Shown here in pieces: positions 16,432 through 24,885 of a stretch of 64,000 bases of DNA (positions are counted from its first letter, which is position 1; the number at the start of each line of letters is the position of its first letter). The notes beneath the pieces are model-generated. The model searched no databases. It was not told the origin of the DNA and saw nothing but the letters and a program-made list of their open reading frames with translations. This stretch comes from Pseudolachnospira sp051055405 (GTDB taxonomy: Bacteria > Bacillota > Clostridia > Lachnospirales > Lachnospiraceae), in NCBI RefSeq assembly GCF_051055405.1, contig NZ_CP167068.1, positions 1,736,001 to 1,800,000 of the forward strand. The letters are read 5' to 3'. The position numbers were made by a program, and so were the translations under genes.

Positions 16432-17832
16432 TTACTGTCCTGAGCCGAAAAGAAGTTCTCCGCAGCCCTTTCTTTTCGTATCCACGATACCGTTTTGGGC
16501 TACAACCATCCCACGGACAATCGTCATCTCAATTTGCCCTTTTACCTTTCTTCCATCAAAGAGACGAGCGGTTTCCCTCCCTTTTGTATACATCTTTGTG
16601 CAATCGATCACGGTTTCCTTTTCCGGATCAATTAAGATGAAATCGCCATCCAGGCCTTCCCGAATAAATCCTTTTCGATTATCCAGCCGGAACACCTTTG
16701 CCGGGTTTTCCGCCGTCAGTTCTACCATTCGCTTTAAGGTCATCTTTCCCCGAAGCACAGCGTCCAGCATCAGCGGCACCCTGGTTTCCAATCCTGAAAA
16801 GCCGGATGGCGCCAGAAAGATATTTGTCCGCCCCCGCTCTTTTTCTTCCAGCGTGTATGGCCCATGATCGCTTCCGATAATGTCAACGGTTCCATCTTCT
16901 ATATAGCCCCATAATCTCTCCACTTGCGCTCTTTTTCGGATCGGCGGATTGCAGCGGGCAAAAGCTCCCAGGGCAACCGCATCTTCCTCACAGGAAAAAA
17001 GGTAATGAGGACAAGTCTCCGCTGTAACGCGCACCCCTTTCGCCTTTGCCTGTTTTACCAACTCCATGGCCTCCGGCGAAGTGATATGGCAGATCAAAAT
17101 CCGGGCGCCTGTCTCTTCCGCAAACAAAAGCAGTCTGCTAATACATTCCGTCTCGGAAATTACCGGACGAGAATCGTAGTGGGCTTTGGGCTCTACATAC
17201 CCATTCTGCTTCATCTCCTCAATGGTATGGATAATGATATCGTTATTCTCCGCATGGAAGGCGATTGGCATATCCAGCCTTGCCGCCTCCTGCAGCGCTC
17301 GAAGCAGATGATAATCATCGGCAATGGTCATCCCCTGAAATTCTTTCTCCCGTCCAGGCATAGCTTCCTGTAAAAACGTTTTATAAGCCACCACTCCATG
17401 CCGTTTTAAATCCTCCGCCTCCTGTATGCTCTCGGAACCTAAGGCTCCAAAAAAGCAGATATCCACATAGGCTTGCGGTTTTGCCAGTCTACGGCGGTTT
17501 TCCAGAAGTTCGCTGTTCGATGGCGGGGGAACCGAGATCGGATGCTCGCATACCGTGGTCACTCCGCCGGCCGCAGCCGCCATGGTCCCCGTTTCAAAAG
17601 TTTCCCTGGCCTCACTGCCTGGTTCTCTGATATGTACATGAGTATCAATCGATCCGGGTAAAAGCAATTTTCCTTGACAGGGAATCTCCTGGTCGGCAGA
17701 CATTTCATTCTCTCCTGCCTCCGTGATTTTCAAAATCCTGCCGTCCTTCAAGTAAATATCTTTTCGTCCAACCTGGCCCTCTACATAGGCATTGGCATTG
17801 GACAGTTTTATAATGCCGTGCAAATCTCTCAC
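16432..17832 (-). CDS. cyclic amidohydrolase (allantoinase / dihydropyrimidinase family)
   Basis: Amidohydrolase-superfamily enzyme that opens a cyclic amide ring. 466 residues. Metal ligands seen are the DTHVHIREPG motif (H65, H67), VAYKTF near residue 152 with the lysine that is carbamylated in the family, AFHAEN, CHITSPEA and DIIGSDHGPY. HxRxPG resembles allantoinase and dihydroorotase more than classical dihydropyrimidinase. The start is a GTG at 17832, one base after the buk stop, with GGAAGG eight bases upstream; no in-frame ATG exists before the catalytic motif. Confidence 0.82.
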   Translation of the reverse strand: MRDLHGIIKLSNANAYVEGQVGRKDIYLKDGRILKITEAGENEMSADQEIPCQGKLLLPGSIDTHVHIREPGSEARETFETGTMAAAAGGVTTVCEHPISVPPPSNSELLENRRRLAKPQAYVDICFFGALGSESIQEAEDLKRHGVVAYKTFLQEAMPGREKEFQGMTIADDYHLLRALQEAARLDMPIAFHAENNDIIIHTIEEMKQNGYVEPKAHYDSRPVISETECISRLLLFAEETGARILICHITSPEAMELVKQAKAKGVRVTAETCPHYLFSCEEDAVALGAFARCNPPIRKRAQVERLWGYIEDGTVDIIGSDHGPYTLEEKERGRTNIFLAPSGFSGLETRVPLMLDAVLRGKMTLKRMVELTAENPAKVFRLDNRKGFIREGLDGDFILIDPEKETVIDCTKMYTKGRETARLFDGRKVKGQIEMTIVRGMVVAQNGIVDTKRKGCGELLFGSGQ

Positions 17833-17833
17833 C

Positions 17834-18922
17834 TCACGATCCTTCCTTTTCCTGATATTGTTTCACAGGGATATTTCCTCTGAGAATCTCAAGGCCTCCA
17901 AAGCAAAGACCTTCCATCTCATGCTCCCCAGGTTCTACAAAAATCTTCGCCAAAAAGCCAACTCGCTTTTGAATTCCTTCTACAATCCGATTGGATTTCG
18001 CAATTGCTCCGGTCAATAGGATAAAATCCACTTTTCCATTTACCACTGGCGCTAAAGAAGCAATATTTTTGCTAATCTGCAGAATCATTGCATCCAGGAT
18101 GAGACGGGCGTAATCATCTCCCTCTTCAATTCGGCGTTCTACCTCCCGTACATCCCCGGTACCCAGATAAGAAATTAAGCCGCCTTTTCCTCTCATCCGG
18201 CTATGAACTTCCCTTGCGCTCTGGAACTGTCCAGAGAAACAAAAATCCACCAGCTGCCTGGTCGGCACGCCGCCGGCGCGTTCCGGAGAAAAGGTTCCCT
18301 CCTCATCTCCTACCACGTCGGTAACACGCCCCTTTTCATGAAGGGAAAGAGTGATTCCGCCGCCCATATGGACTGCAATAATGTTGGCGTCCTCATAAGA
18401 CATCCCAATTCGTTCACAGACCAGCCGGGAAGAATAGCGGGTGTTCAGAACATGCACCAAGCTGACCCGCTCAATCTCTTTCATACCGGAAATCCTGGCC
18501 ACTTCGCTCAGCTCGTCGGTAGCGGCGGAGTCATATACATAGGCCTTGACGCCTGCCATATCCGCAATTTCCCGAGCGATTACCGGTCCTAGAATCCCCG
18601 CATGTTGAACAAAAGGCTTGTTTTTCAGCCGATCCACCATGGAATCCCCGACCTCATAAGCTCCGCTTTCTACCGGTTTTGTAGAACCTCCCCGAGAAAC
18701 CACAATGTTAAGGGAAGACAGCTCTGTCTGATTGTCTTTTAGAAATTGGAGCGCGCTTTGTTTCCGCATCTCATGTTGGTCCGTTACCAAAGGATATTTG
18801 GAAAGTTCCTCTGGCGAATAGACGACCGTGTCGCCGGCCAACAACGTTTCATTCTCATATAGCGCCAGCTTTGTGCTGGTAGAGCCGGTGTTGATCACTA
18901 AAAGCCGGTATTTTTCTTCCAC
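17834..18922 (-). CDS. buk: butyrate kinase (acyl kinase)
   Basis: Transfers phosphate from an acyl phosphate to ADP, making ATP and a short-chain fatty acid. 362 residues with the acetokinase-family N-terminus LLVINTGSTSTKLALYE, VSRGGSTKPVESG, and HMGGGITLSLHEKGR; the AERAGG-like SPERAGGVPTRQLV follows. Start is GTG at 18922 with GGAGGA five bases upstream; it overlaps the end of ptb by 25 bases. Family members use butyryl, isobutyryl or other branched acyl phosphates, and the neighbouring 2-oxoacid oxidoreductase fits a branched or substituted acyl group. Confidence 0.93.
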   Translation of the reverse strand: MEEKYRLLVINTGSTSTKLALYENETLLAGDTVVYSPEELSKYPLVTDQHEMRKQSALQFLKDNQTELSSLNIVVSRGGSTKPVESGAYEVGDSMVDRLKNKPFVQHAGILGPVIAREIADMAGVKAYVYDSAATDELSEVARISGMKEIERVSLVHVLNTRYSSRLVCERIGMSYEDANIIAVHMGGGITLSLHEKGRVTDVVGDEEGTFSPERAGGVPTRQLVDFCFSGQFQSAREVHSRMRGKGGLISYLGTGDVREVERRIEEGDDYARLILDAMILQISKNIASLAPVVNGKVDFILLTGAIAKSNRIVEGIQKRVGFLAKIFVEPGEHEMEGLCFGGLEILRGNIPVKQYQEKEGS

Positions 18923-19833
18923 GGTTCTCCTCCTTCCGCCAGCAACGCCCCGATGGCCATCGTATAAAATTTATTTTCCGGGGAAGAAGCCCTTGAGGTA
19001 AGTCCGATTGGAATACGAGTTCCAAGAATAAATCCAGCAAATCTGGATCCTGGTGTCAGATTAAAACTTTTTCCCAGAAGATTTCCCGCTGTGATATCCG
19101 GCACCAAAAGGAAATCCGCATCTCCCCGAACCTTTCCCTGGTATTTTTTGACTGCAGCCGCTGCCGGATCGATGGCCAAATCCAAAGAGATCGGACCCTC
19201 TACCAAACAATTGCCAAATTCTCCTGTTTCACTGATTTCCTTCAAAGCGGCGGCGTCCACCGTATCCGGCATCTTCGGATTCACTGTCTCAACCGAAGCA
19301 AGGACCGCTCCTTTCGGACATTCATAGCCCAGACAATGGAAAAAATCTATGCCGCTTTTTAGAATCTGGGCTTTCTCTTCCAGATTAGGCCGAATATTGA
19401 TACTCGTATCGCTGAGGCCCAACACACGATCATAATAAGGAAGCTCCAGGAGAGAAATATGGGAGATCAATCCCGTCACTCCAAATTCCTGCTTTCGGTG
19501 AAGAATACTTCTAAGAAGCGAAGAAGTATTCACCAGTCCTTTCATTAATACCGTTTTATCCGTGGAAAGCGCCGCCGTGCAGGCTTTCTCGCAAATCTCT
19601 GCTTCCCCATTGGCAGAGACGATTTGAGGCTCGAAAGAATGCTCTTTTAAGATCGGTTCCAGATATCCTCTGATTTTTTCCGGTTCTCCCACCAATATAG
19701 GACGGATATAGCCCTTGTCTGCCGCTTTCCCTACCGCTTTTAGCATTTTCGGTTCTTCGGCTCCAGCCAAGACAAGAGTGACCGGTTCCCGAAAACTGCC
19801 TGTGTTCAACAACTCGTCAAAATTTCGAATCAT
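18898..19833 (-). CDS. ptb: phosphate acyl (butyryl) transferase
   Basis: Converts acyl-CoA plus phosphate to acyl phosphate, the step before Buk. 311 residues; Ptb/Pta family segments include VLAGAEEPKMLKAV, ISHISLLELPYYDRVLGLSDTSINIRP and the C-terminal FNLTPGSRFAGFILGTRIPIGLTSR. The ATG overlaps the stop of the preceding oxidoreductase subunit by four bases, an intimate link between acyl-CoA production and its use for ATP synthesis. Confidence 0.92.
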   Translation of the reverse strand: MIRNFDELLNTGSFREPVTLVLAGAEEPKMLKAVGKAADKGYIRPILVGEPEKIRGYLEPILKEHSFEPQIVSANGEAEICEKACTAALSTDKTVLMKGLVNTSSLLRSILHRKQEFGVTGLISHISLLELPYYDRVLGLSDTSINIRPNLEEKAQILKSGIDFFHCLGYECPKGAVLASVETVNPKMPDTVDAAALKEISETGEFGNCLVEGPISLDLAIDPAAAAVKKYQGKVRGDADFLLVPDITAGNLLGKSFNLTPGSRFAGFILGTRIPIGLTSRASSPENKFYTMAIGALLAEGGEPWKKNTGF

Positions 19834-20366
19834 CTAGCGACTAACTTCCTTCCCGCCTCATAAGCATTTCTATTTGTCGCGAGCAGCTGCGGTTTTTTCT
19901 TCATAACTTCCTGAATGGTTTCATCCACCACCGCGGCGTCCAAAATCTGACTGAGTTCCACGAAGGAGCCCAGGACTACCATATTTGCGGCCATTTTGCT
20001 GCCCAGTTGATGAGCCGTCTCATCGGCCTCAATCAAGATCTCATTTTCCTGCTTATGATTCAGGGCTTCCTTTACCTGAGAAACATTTACGATCACCTTT
20101 CCGCCTTCTACCGTACTGCCGCGGAATTTTTCATAGGAAGGAAGATTCATAATAATCACATAGTCCGCTTGAGATACTACCGGCGTTCCGACCTCTTCAT
20201 CCGATAATACCACCGTACAGTTGCAGGTACCGCCTCGCTGCTCTCCTCCATAGGAAGGGAAAAACGTTGCGTAAAGTCCCATCCGATCTGCCGCCATACA
20301 GATCAGCTTGCCTAAAGACAAAACCCCCTGGCCGCCAAAACCTGCAATTAATATGCTGCAATTCAT
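19830..20366 (-). CDS. 2-oxoacid:acceptor oxidoreductase, gamma subunit
   Basis: Gamma-domain subunit of a CoA-dependent 2-oxoacid:ferredoxin oxidoreductase. 178 residues with the family start ILIAGFGGQGVLSLGKLI and the SYGGEQRGGTCNC segment about residue 40. It follows the beta subunit with an ATGA overlap. Split alpha, beta, gamma and ferredoxin genes are the layout of VOR and KOR enzymes; the choice between 2-oxoisovalerate, 2-oxoglutarate or another acid cannot be made from motifs. Confidence 0.9.
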   Translation of the reverse strand: MNCSILIAGFGGQGVLSLGKLICMAADRMGLYATFFPSYGGEQRGGTCNCTVVLSDEEVGTPVVSQADYVIIMNLPSYEKFRGSTVEGGKVIVNVSQVKEALNHKQENEILIEADETAHQLGSKMAANMVVLGSFVELSQILDAAVVDETIQEVMKKKPQLLATNRNAYEAGRKLVAR

Positions 20367-21118
20367 TTGGTCTCGCCCTCCTTTGTCAAATCCTTGTAGA
20401 CCCCAGGTACAAAATATTTGCTAACCGAATTTTCGATATGCTCCAACGTCTGCAGCGGCGTCATTTTCCAGTTCGTCGGGCAATTGGACAACAACTCTAC
20501 AAAGGAGTATCCCTTTTTCTCTATCTGATTTTGGAATGCCTTTTTGATACCTGCTTTTGCATCTCGGATTCCTTTCGCGGTATGTAGAGGAAATCTGGCC
20601 ACATAGACTGGAGACTCCAACCCAGCGATCAATTCCGCCATTTTCAGAGGATTTCCCTCATGGAGCGGATCTCTGCCATAAACCGTGGTCGTTGTTTTCT
20701 GACCCACAAGGGTAGTGGGCGCCATCTGTCCGCCAGTCATACCGTAGATGCAGTTGTTGATAAAAATCACGGTAATATTCTCCCCGCGATTAGCTGCATG
20801 CAAGGTTTCTGCAATACCGATGGACGACAGATCGCCGTCTCCCTGATAGCACATCACAACGGAATCCTTCGACATCCGTTTAAATCCGGTAGCTACAGCG
20901 GCAGCCCGCCCGTGAGCGGCTCCAATCAAATCAAAGTCAAAGTAAAGCTGCGTTAAATTTGCACATCCTACGGCAATCACGCCTACCATCTTATCCTGGA
21001 TTCCCAGTTCATCCACTGCCTCTCCGATCAGACGAGTCGCCACGCCGTGCAGACAGCCGGGGCAGAACTTATGTCCGTTTTTACGAAGAGACTCCGGTTT
21101 TTCCATTCTTTTTTCCAT
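20363..21118 (-). CDS. 2-oxoacid:ferredoxin oxidoreductase, beta (ThDP) subunit
   Basis: ThDP-binding subunit, 251 residues. It shows KFCPGCLHGVATRL at residues about 17-30 and the ThDP motif GDGD followed by INN (CYQGDGDLSSIGIAE ... FINNCIYGMTGGQ). This Gly-Met-Thr-Gly-Gly-Gln segment is standard for the POR/VOR/KOR group. Start ATG at 21118 is preceded by GGAAGGGAG at a rather long distance. It lies directly after the alpha subunit. Confidence 0.92.
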   Translation of the reverse strand: MEKRMEKPESLRKNGHKFCPGCLHGVATRLIGEAVDELGIQDKMVGVIAVGCANLTQLYFDFDLIGAAHGRAAAVATGFKRMSKDSVVMCYQGDGDLSSIGIAETLHAANRGENITVIFINNCIYGMTGGQMAPTTLVGQKTTTTVYGRDPLHEGNPLKMAELIAGLESPVYVARFPLHTAKGIRDAKAGIKKAFQNQIEKKGYSFVELLSNCPTNWKMTPLQTLEHIENSVSKYFVPGVYKDLTKEGETK

Positions 21119-21124
21119 TTTGTC

Positions 21125-22177
21125 TCACACTCCCTTCCAGGACAGAATCGTTTTCAAGATTTCCTCCGGCGAAATCACGATACCACCGGAACGTCCCAGC
21201 GTTTCCACAGGGATTTGATCGTGAACGCCGAGACGCACATCCTCTTTCATCTGGCTGGGAATTGTCATTTCTACTGTCAATATTTTTTTCACTTTATCTG
21301 GATTCAGCTTTTCAAAAGATCTGTACGGGAACGGATTCACGGTGATTGGACGAATCATGCCTACTTTGATATTATTTTCTCTGGCCTGCCGAATCACTGT
21401 CTTACAGATTCTTGCCGTGGTGCCGTATGCCGCGATGACATATTCGGCGTCTTCCATCTCATATTCCTCGACCATTACGTCTTCTTTCGCCCACCGGTCA
21501 AACATCCGTCCCATCTCGATATTATCCCGCTCCAGATCTTCGCCGGTCCAACACATGGGAATAATCTCGTGACATACGCCGTCCTTTCTGCCGGTAATCG
21601 CCCACTCCGGAACCGGAAGTTCCCGGAAATCCGGAAGCGTCACAGATTCCATCATAATTCCGATCACTCCGTCTGGCATTACCATCACTGGATTTCGATC
21701 CCGGAACGCCAATTCAAAGGCTTTAAACATCAGATCTACAGTTTCCTGCACCGTGGACGGCGCCAGAACGATCATCTTAAATCCACCGTGGCCAGATGCC
21801 TTTGTGGCCATCAGATAATCCGACTGCGCCGGAAGAATTCCGCCAAGACCAGGGCCGCAGCGAGTCACGTTTACGACAACCGCCGGTAATTTTGCCTGGG
21901 CAAGATAGGAAAGTCCTTCCGCTTTCAAAGAAACACCTGTGGAAGAGGAGGACGTCATCACTGCCTTACCAGAGCAAGCCGCTCCATACACCATATTGAT
22001 CGCAGCTACTTCGCTCTCTGCCTGGACAAAATCGCCTCCGACCTCTGGGAGCCGCCAAGAAAGATATTCCGGCACCTCGCTTTGGGGTGTAATCGGATAT
22101 CCGGCGAAAAACCGGCAGCCAGCTCTGACCGCGGCCTCTGCAATCGCTTCATTTCCTTTCATAAATCGCTTTTCCAT
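21125..22177 (-). CDS. 2-oxoacid:ferredoxin oxidoreductase, alpha subunit
   Basis: Alpha subunit with the pyrimidine-binding domain, 350 residues. The N-terminus MKGNEAIAEAAVRAGCRFFAG continues into YPITPQSEVPEYLS, the signature of VorB/KorA-type subunits; ATSSSSTG-like TSSSSTGVSLKAEG follows. Its neighbours supply beta, gamma and ferredoxin subunits, so the enzyme is complete. The reaction gives acyl-CoA, CO2 and reduced ferredoxin, which would feed Ptb and Buk encoded next. Confidence 0.92.
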   Translation of the reverse strand: MEKRFMKGNEAIAEAAVRAGCRFFAGYPITPQSEVPEYLSWRLPEVGGDFVQAESEVAAINMVYGAACSGKAVMTSSSSTGVSLKAEGLSYLAQAKLPAVVVNVTRCGPGLGGILPAQSDYLMATKASGHGGFKMIVLAPSTVQETVDLMFKAFELAFRDRNPVMVMPDGVIGIMMESVTLPDFRELPVPEWAITGRKDGVCHEIIPMCWTGEDLERDNIEMGRMFDRWAKEDVMVEEYEMEDAEYVIAAYGTTARICKTVIRQARENNIKVGMIRPITVNPFPYRSFEKLNPDKVKKILTVEMTIPSQMKEDVRLGVHDQIPVETLGRSGGIVISPEEILKTILSWKGV

Positions 22178-22195
22178 TGTTCTTTCCTTCTCCTT

Positions 22196-22399
22196 TTATG
22201 GCCGTACTGTAATTGCCGCATCCGGACAAAACAGATAGCAGATACCGCAACCAATACAATCCTCTTCTCTTTCCTGGATCGTATAGTAATATCCCATGGA
22301 ATTCGTCTCGTCCGCACTTTTTAACAGTTTTTTCGGACATTTCGCAATACACAGTCCACATTCTTTACACTTTTCTGTGTCCACTTCAATTTTTGCCAT
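22196..22399 (-). CDS. 2x[4Fe-4S] ferredoxin-type delta subunit
   Basis: 67-residue dicluster ferredoxin. Two complete motifs are visible: CKECGLCIAKCPKK with C11, C14, C17, C21 and CIGCGICYLFCPD near residues 48-60. GGGGAGG lies in front of the ATG. As first of the four oxidoreductase genes it is the electron-transfer subunit of the complex rather than a free ferredoxin. Confidence 0.93.
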   Translation of the reverse strand: MAKIEVDTEKCKECGLCIAKCPKKLLKSADETNSMGYYYTIQEREEDCIGCGICYLFCPDAAITVRP

Positions 22400-22416
22400 C
22401 TTTCCTCCCCTTCCCT

Positions 22417-23097
22417 CTACCTATTATCGTTTCGGTACTGTCTTTTTTTGCTGAGAGGGATTTTCTTCTTAGCCAAACCATAGGCAACGATCAGGGCGCA
22501 GGTAACTCCATCCAGTACCGGTACTCCCAAGCGTTCCTGCATCGCCTCTGTTACATGCCCCATTCCGGCGCATCCCAGCACGATCACCTCTGCCATGGTC
22601 TCCTCCAGGGCTTTCTCTGCCGCTTGAATCATGCCTTCTTGATTTTTCCAACCTTCTCCCTTGCAATCGGCAATAATGATCGATTCTAAAAAGCGCTCCA
22701 TCCCATACCGATGAACCAAATTTTCTTTCGCTGGAACTCCCCGGTCACCGGTCAGAAGGATAGAAAATTTATGTCCCAACATGGATGCAATCTTCATCGA
22801 AGCTTCCGCAATGCCCACTACCGGCTTTTGAGAAATCTCTTTTAACATGTCGAGATTCGGATCTCCGTGGCAAGCAATCACAAATGCATCGTAATCCTCT
22901 TGTTTTTCCAGTAAAATTTCGCGCATACCCGGAGCTGTTTTGCTGATATCGTCGTAAGTAACGATGAAATCTGGAGCCGTCGGATTTGGCACGCAGTCGA
23001 CAAGAAAATCGTCCTGGGCAAAATCTCTTGCATTTTTCTCGATCACTTTCGTCATGTCTGCACTGCTATTCGGGTTAATGATCAAAATTTTTACCAT
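22417..23097 (-). CDS. Asp/Glu/hydantoin racemase family protein
   Basis: About 226 residues. The two cofactor-independent racemase cysteines are seen: FVIACHGDPN with C76 and VLGCAGMGHV with C176; the start VKILIINPNSSADMT is typical of hydantoin racemases. First gene of the long operon. I choose the ATG at 23097 because GGGAGG is nine to ten bases upstream; the ATG three codons earlier lies directly on the ribosome binding site. With the cyclic amidohydrolase and carbamoyl hydrolase further down, racemisation of a hydantoin-like substrate is the natural reading, but Asp or Glu-type racemases or maleate isomerase relatives share the motifs. Confidence 0.82.
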   Translation of the reverse strand: MVKILIINPNSSADMTKVIEKNARDFAQDDFLVDCVPNPTAPDFIVTYDDISKTAPGMREILLEKQEDYDAFVIACHGDPNLDMLKEISQKPVVGIAEASMKIASMLGHKFSILLTGDRGVPAKENLVHRYGMERFLESIIIADCKGEGWKNQEGMIQAAEKALEETMAEVIVLGCAGMGHVTEAMQERLGVPVLDGVTCALIVAYGLAKKKIPLSKKRQYRNDNR

Positions 23098-23122
23098 AGA
23101 ATTCATCCCTCCCTTGGCTTTT

Positions 23123-23139
23123 GTTTCATATTATGAAAC
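23123..23139. promoter_or_regulatory. putative IclR operator, site 2
   Basis: GTTTCATATTATGAAAC, perfect outer hexamers, about +16 to +32 of the racemase-operon promoter. Differs from site 1 at one base. Confidence 0.7.
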
Positions 23140-23161
23140 TTTAGTTTTATTTTATGTCATT

Positions 23162-23190
23162 ATTTTACAACACCATTGGATGACTGTCAA
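23162..23190 (-). promoter_or_regulatory. promoter of racemase-oxidoreductase-dehydratase operon
   Basis: Minus strand TTGACA (23185-23190), 17-base spacer, TAAAAT (23162-23167), followed by the operator. No other strong promoter was seen down to 12.2 kb, so it may drive all twelve downstream genes. Confidence 0.7.
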
Positions 23191-23295
23191 GTATTAATTC
23201 GATTTCTTTTGTTTCAAAGTTCCAAATGATCTTTTCATTTGGATTTTCAATGAAATTGTCATTATCTTCCACGTAATAGATCGTTTTTTTCCATC

Positions 23296-23348
23296 AAAAA
23301 AAGGCCTGCCGAAGAAATCCCACGGATTCCCCTTTCAGAGGCCTTTTT
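23296..23348 (-). terminator. terminator after UxaA-type large subunit
   Basis: AAAAAGGCCT and AGGCCTTTTT arms with a partly paired interior and a T-run on the minus strand, 18 bases beyond the stop of the dehydratase gene. Confidence 0.8.
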
Positions 23349-23365
23349 CTTTTTACGAATCTAAA

Positions 23366-24538
23366 TCAGCAATAATTGGAAGCCCGCATGATTGCAATCT
23401 CCCCGTACTTCAGAAGTTCAGCGGCCGGTTTTCTCCCATTGGCTGTTTCAATTACCAAATCCAGCAGCGACTCCCCTAGTTCTTCCAAAGAGGCTTCCCC
23501 AAAAAGAACTGGACTTGCGTCAAAATCCATATTGTCTCTCATGGTTTCAAAAGTATTTCGATTTCCTGTCAGCTTAATTACTGGAGCGATCGGATTTCCC
23601 GTTGGAGTTCCCATACCTGTAGTAAAAACAATGATCTGCGCCCCGCCTGCCACCATACCTGCTACCGAGGACGGATCATTTCCCGGCGTGTCCATAATTA
23701 CCAATCCTTTATCTTTTACCTGTTTTGCATAATCCAAAACCGCTTGGATGGTTTTTGTTCCACCTTTATGAATGCAGCCAAGAGACTTTTCTTCCAAGGT
23801 TGTGATACCGGCCCGAATGTTTCCTGGGGATGGATTCGCCTTTCGAATATTTTCCCCTACCAAAAGAAGACTTTCCTCATAACGTTCCGTAATCTCATAA
23901 ATCCGTGCTGCAACTTCCGGCGTCGCCGCTCGGCGAGCCAAGATTTGTTCCGTCCCCAGCATCTCCGTCGTCTCGCTGAGGATCGAAGTGCCGCCCAAAT
24001 CTACCAAAATATCGCTCATCCGCCCAACCACCGGATTGGCCGCAAATCCAGAAGTCGGATCAGAACCGCCGCACTCGGTACCCACAATCAACTCGGAGTA
24101 AGATACCTCTTCCCGTTGGATTAGCTCCGCTTCTGCGCTCATCTTCATCGCAAGACGAACTGCCTTCTCAATGGTCTTCAGTGAACCTCCCTCTTCCTGG
24201 ATCACTAAAGTCTCCAACGGCTTCGAGGTTCTTGCACGAATTTCCTTTTCCATCCAGCTCATCTGGGCGCTCTCGCAGCCAAGGCTAATGGCCACTGTTC
24301 CATAGATATTTGGATTGGCGGCAAAGCCGGCCATCACATCCACGGTATATTCTAGATCTTTCCCCGGCTGAGAACAGCCATTTTGATTGTGAAAGCTGAC
24401 GGCTCCTTCTACCTGCGCCGCCACAGCTTGGGCCACATCACAGGCGCAGACGCTGACAGGGAGAATCAAAATATGATTCCGGAAACCGACCCTGCCGTCC
24501 GGCCTCCGATATCCAAAAAGCTTTTTCCGTTCGTTCAT
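23366..24538 (-). CDS. UxaA-family dehydratase/lyase, large (catalytic) subunit
   Basis: 390 residues matching the C-terminal catalytic domain of altronate/galactarate dehydratases. Segments seen are YRRPDGRVGFRNHILILP at the N-terminus, NQNGCSQPG, SLGCESAQ, VGTECGGSDPTSGFAANPVVG and the C-terminal FTTGMGTPTGNPIAPVIK. The family uses an Fe2+ or Fe-S site built on conserved Cys residues in these segments. It is translationally coupled to the small SAF-domain gene. Split small/large organisation is also that of (2R)-sulfolactate sulfo-lyase (SuyA/SuyB), so the substrate may be a sugar acid or a sulfonate. Confidence 0.85.
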   Translation of the reverse strand: MNERKKLFGYRRPDGRVGFRNHILILPVSVCACDVAQAVAAQVEGAVSFHNQNGCSQPGKDLEYTVDVMAGFAANPNIYGTVAISLGCESAQMSWMEKEIRARTSKPLETLVIQEEGGSLKTIEKAVRLAMKMSAEAELIQREEVSYSELIVGTECGGSDPTSGFAANPVVGRMSDILVDLGGTSILSETTEMLGTEQILARRAATPEVAARIYEITERYEESLLLVGENIRKANPSPGNIRAGITTLEEKSLGCIHKGGTKTIQAVLDYAKQVKDKGLVIMDTPGNDPSSVAGMVAGGAQIIVFTTGMGTPTGNPIAPVIKLTGNRNTFETMRDNMDFDASPVLFGEASLEELGESLLDLVIETANGRKPAAELLKYGEIAIMRASNYC

Positions 24539-24828
24539 CCCAAATCCTCCTCTCCCTTAACGGCGCTTCGCATATTCTGTACATGAACATGATCGCCTTT
24601 TCCAATCTTTCGAACAGCGATACCAATCCTCTCCCCGTATTTATGTACAGGAGCGCCCTCCGGTATGTCCCGGACAGCAAGCTTGTGATAGATATCGACG
24701 TCCTCATTTGCCTGAACCATAGAAGCTCCACCGCCTGGAATACTCCACTCGATCCAATCTCCCGCCTGTACAGCCTCCAGCACAACGATCACATCATCTT
24801 GCTTTTCAATTTGAATCCCTCGCTTCAT
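24535..24828 (-). CDS. UxaA-family dehydratase/lyase, small SAF-domain subunit
   Basis: 97 residues, matching the N-terminal SAF domain of UxaA that is a separate polypeptide in some members. The segment HKLAVRDIPEGAPVHKYGERIGIAVRKI-type residues (about 47-75) is characteristic, with the H-K-A pattern and a GDHVHVQN C-terminus. AGGAGGGAGG is in front of the ATG. ATGA overlap with the large subunit. It is the first gene of a two-gene unit with its own promoter and operator. Confidence 0.85.
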   Translation of the reverse strand: MKRGIQIEKQDDVIVVLEAVQAGDWIEWSIPGGGASMVQANEDVDIYHKLAVRDIPEGAPVHKYGERIGIAVRKIGKGDHVHVQNMRSAVKGEEDLG

Positions 24829-24846
24829 TCGTGCCTCCCTCCTTTT

Positions 24847-24863
24847 GTTTCATTATATAAAAC
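24847..24863. promoter_or_regulatory. putative IclR operator, site 3
   Basis: GTTTCATTATATAAAAC, one half identical to sites 1 and 2 and the other degenerate; about +16 to +32 of the promoter, the same position as site 2. Confidence 0.6.
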
Positions 24864-24885
24864 TATTATGTTATATAGTAAAACA

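Noticed and set aside
19830..22399. Pyruvate:ferredoxin oxidoreductase
   Set aside because: Linked to Ptb/Buk and dehydratases instead of Pta/Ack; motifs alone do not separate the acids, so the general name is kept.
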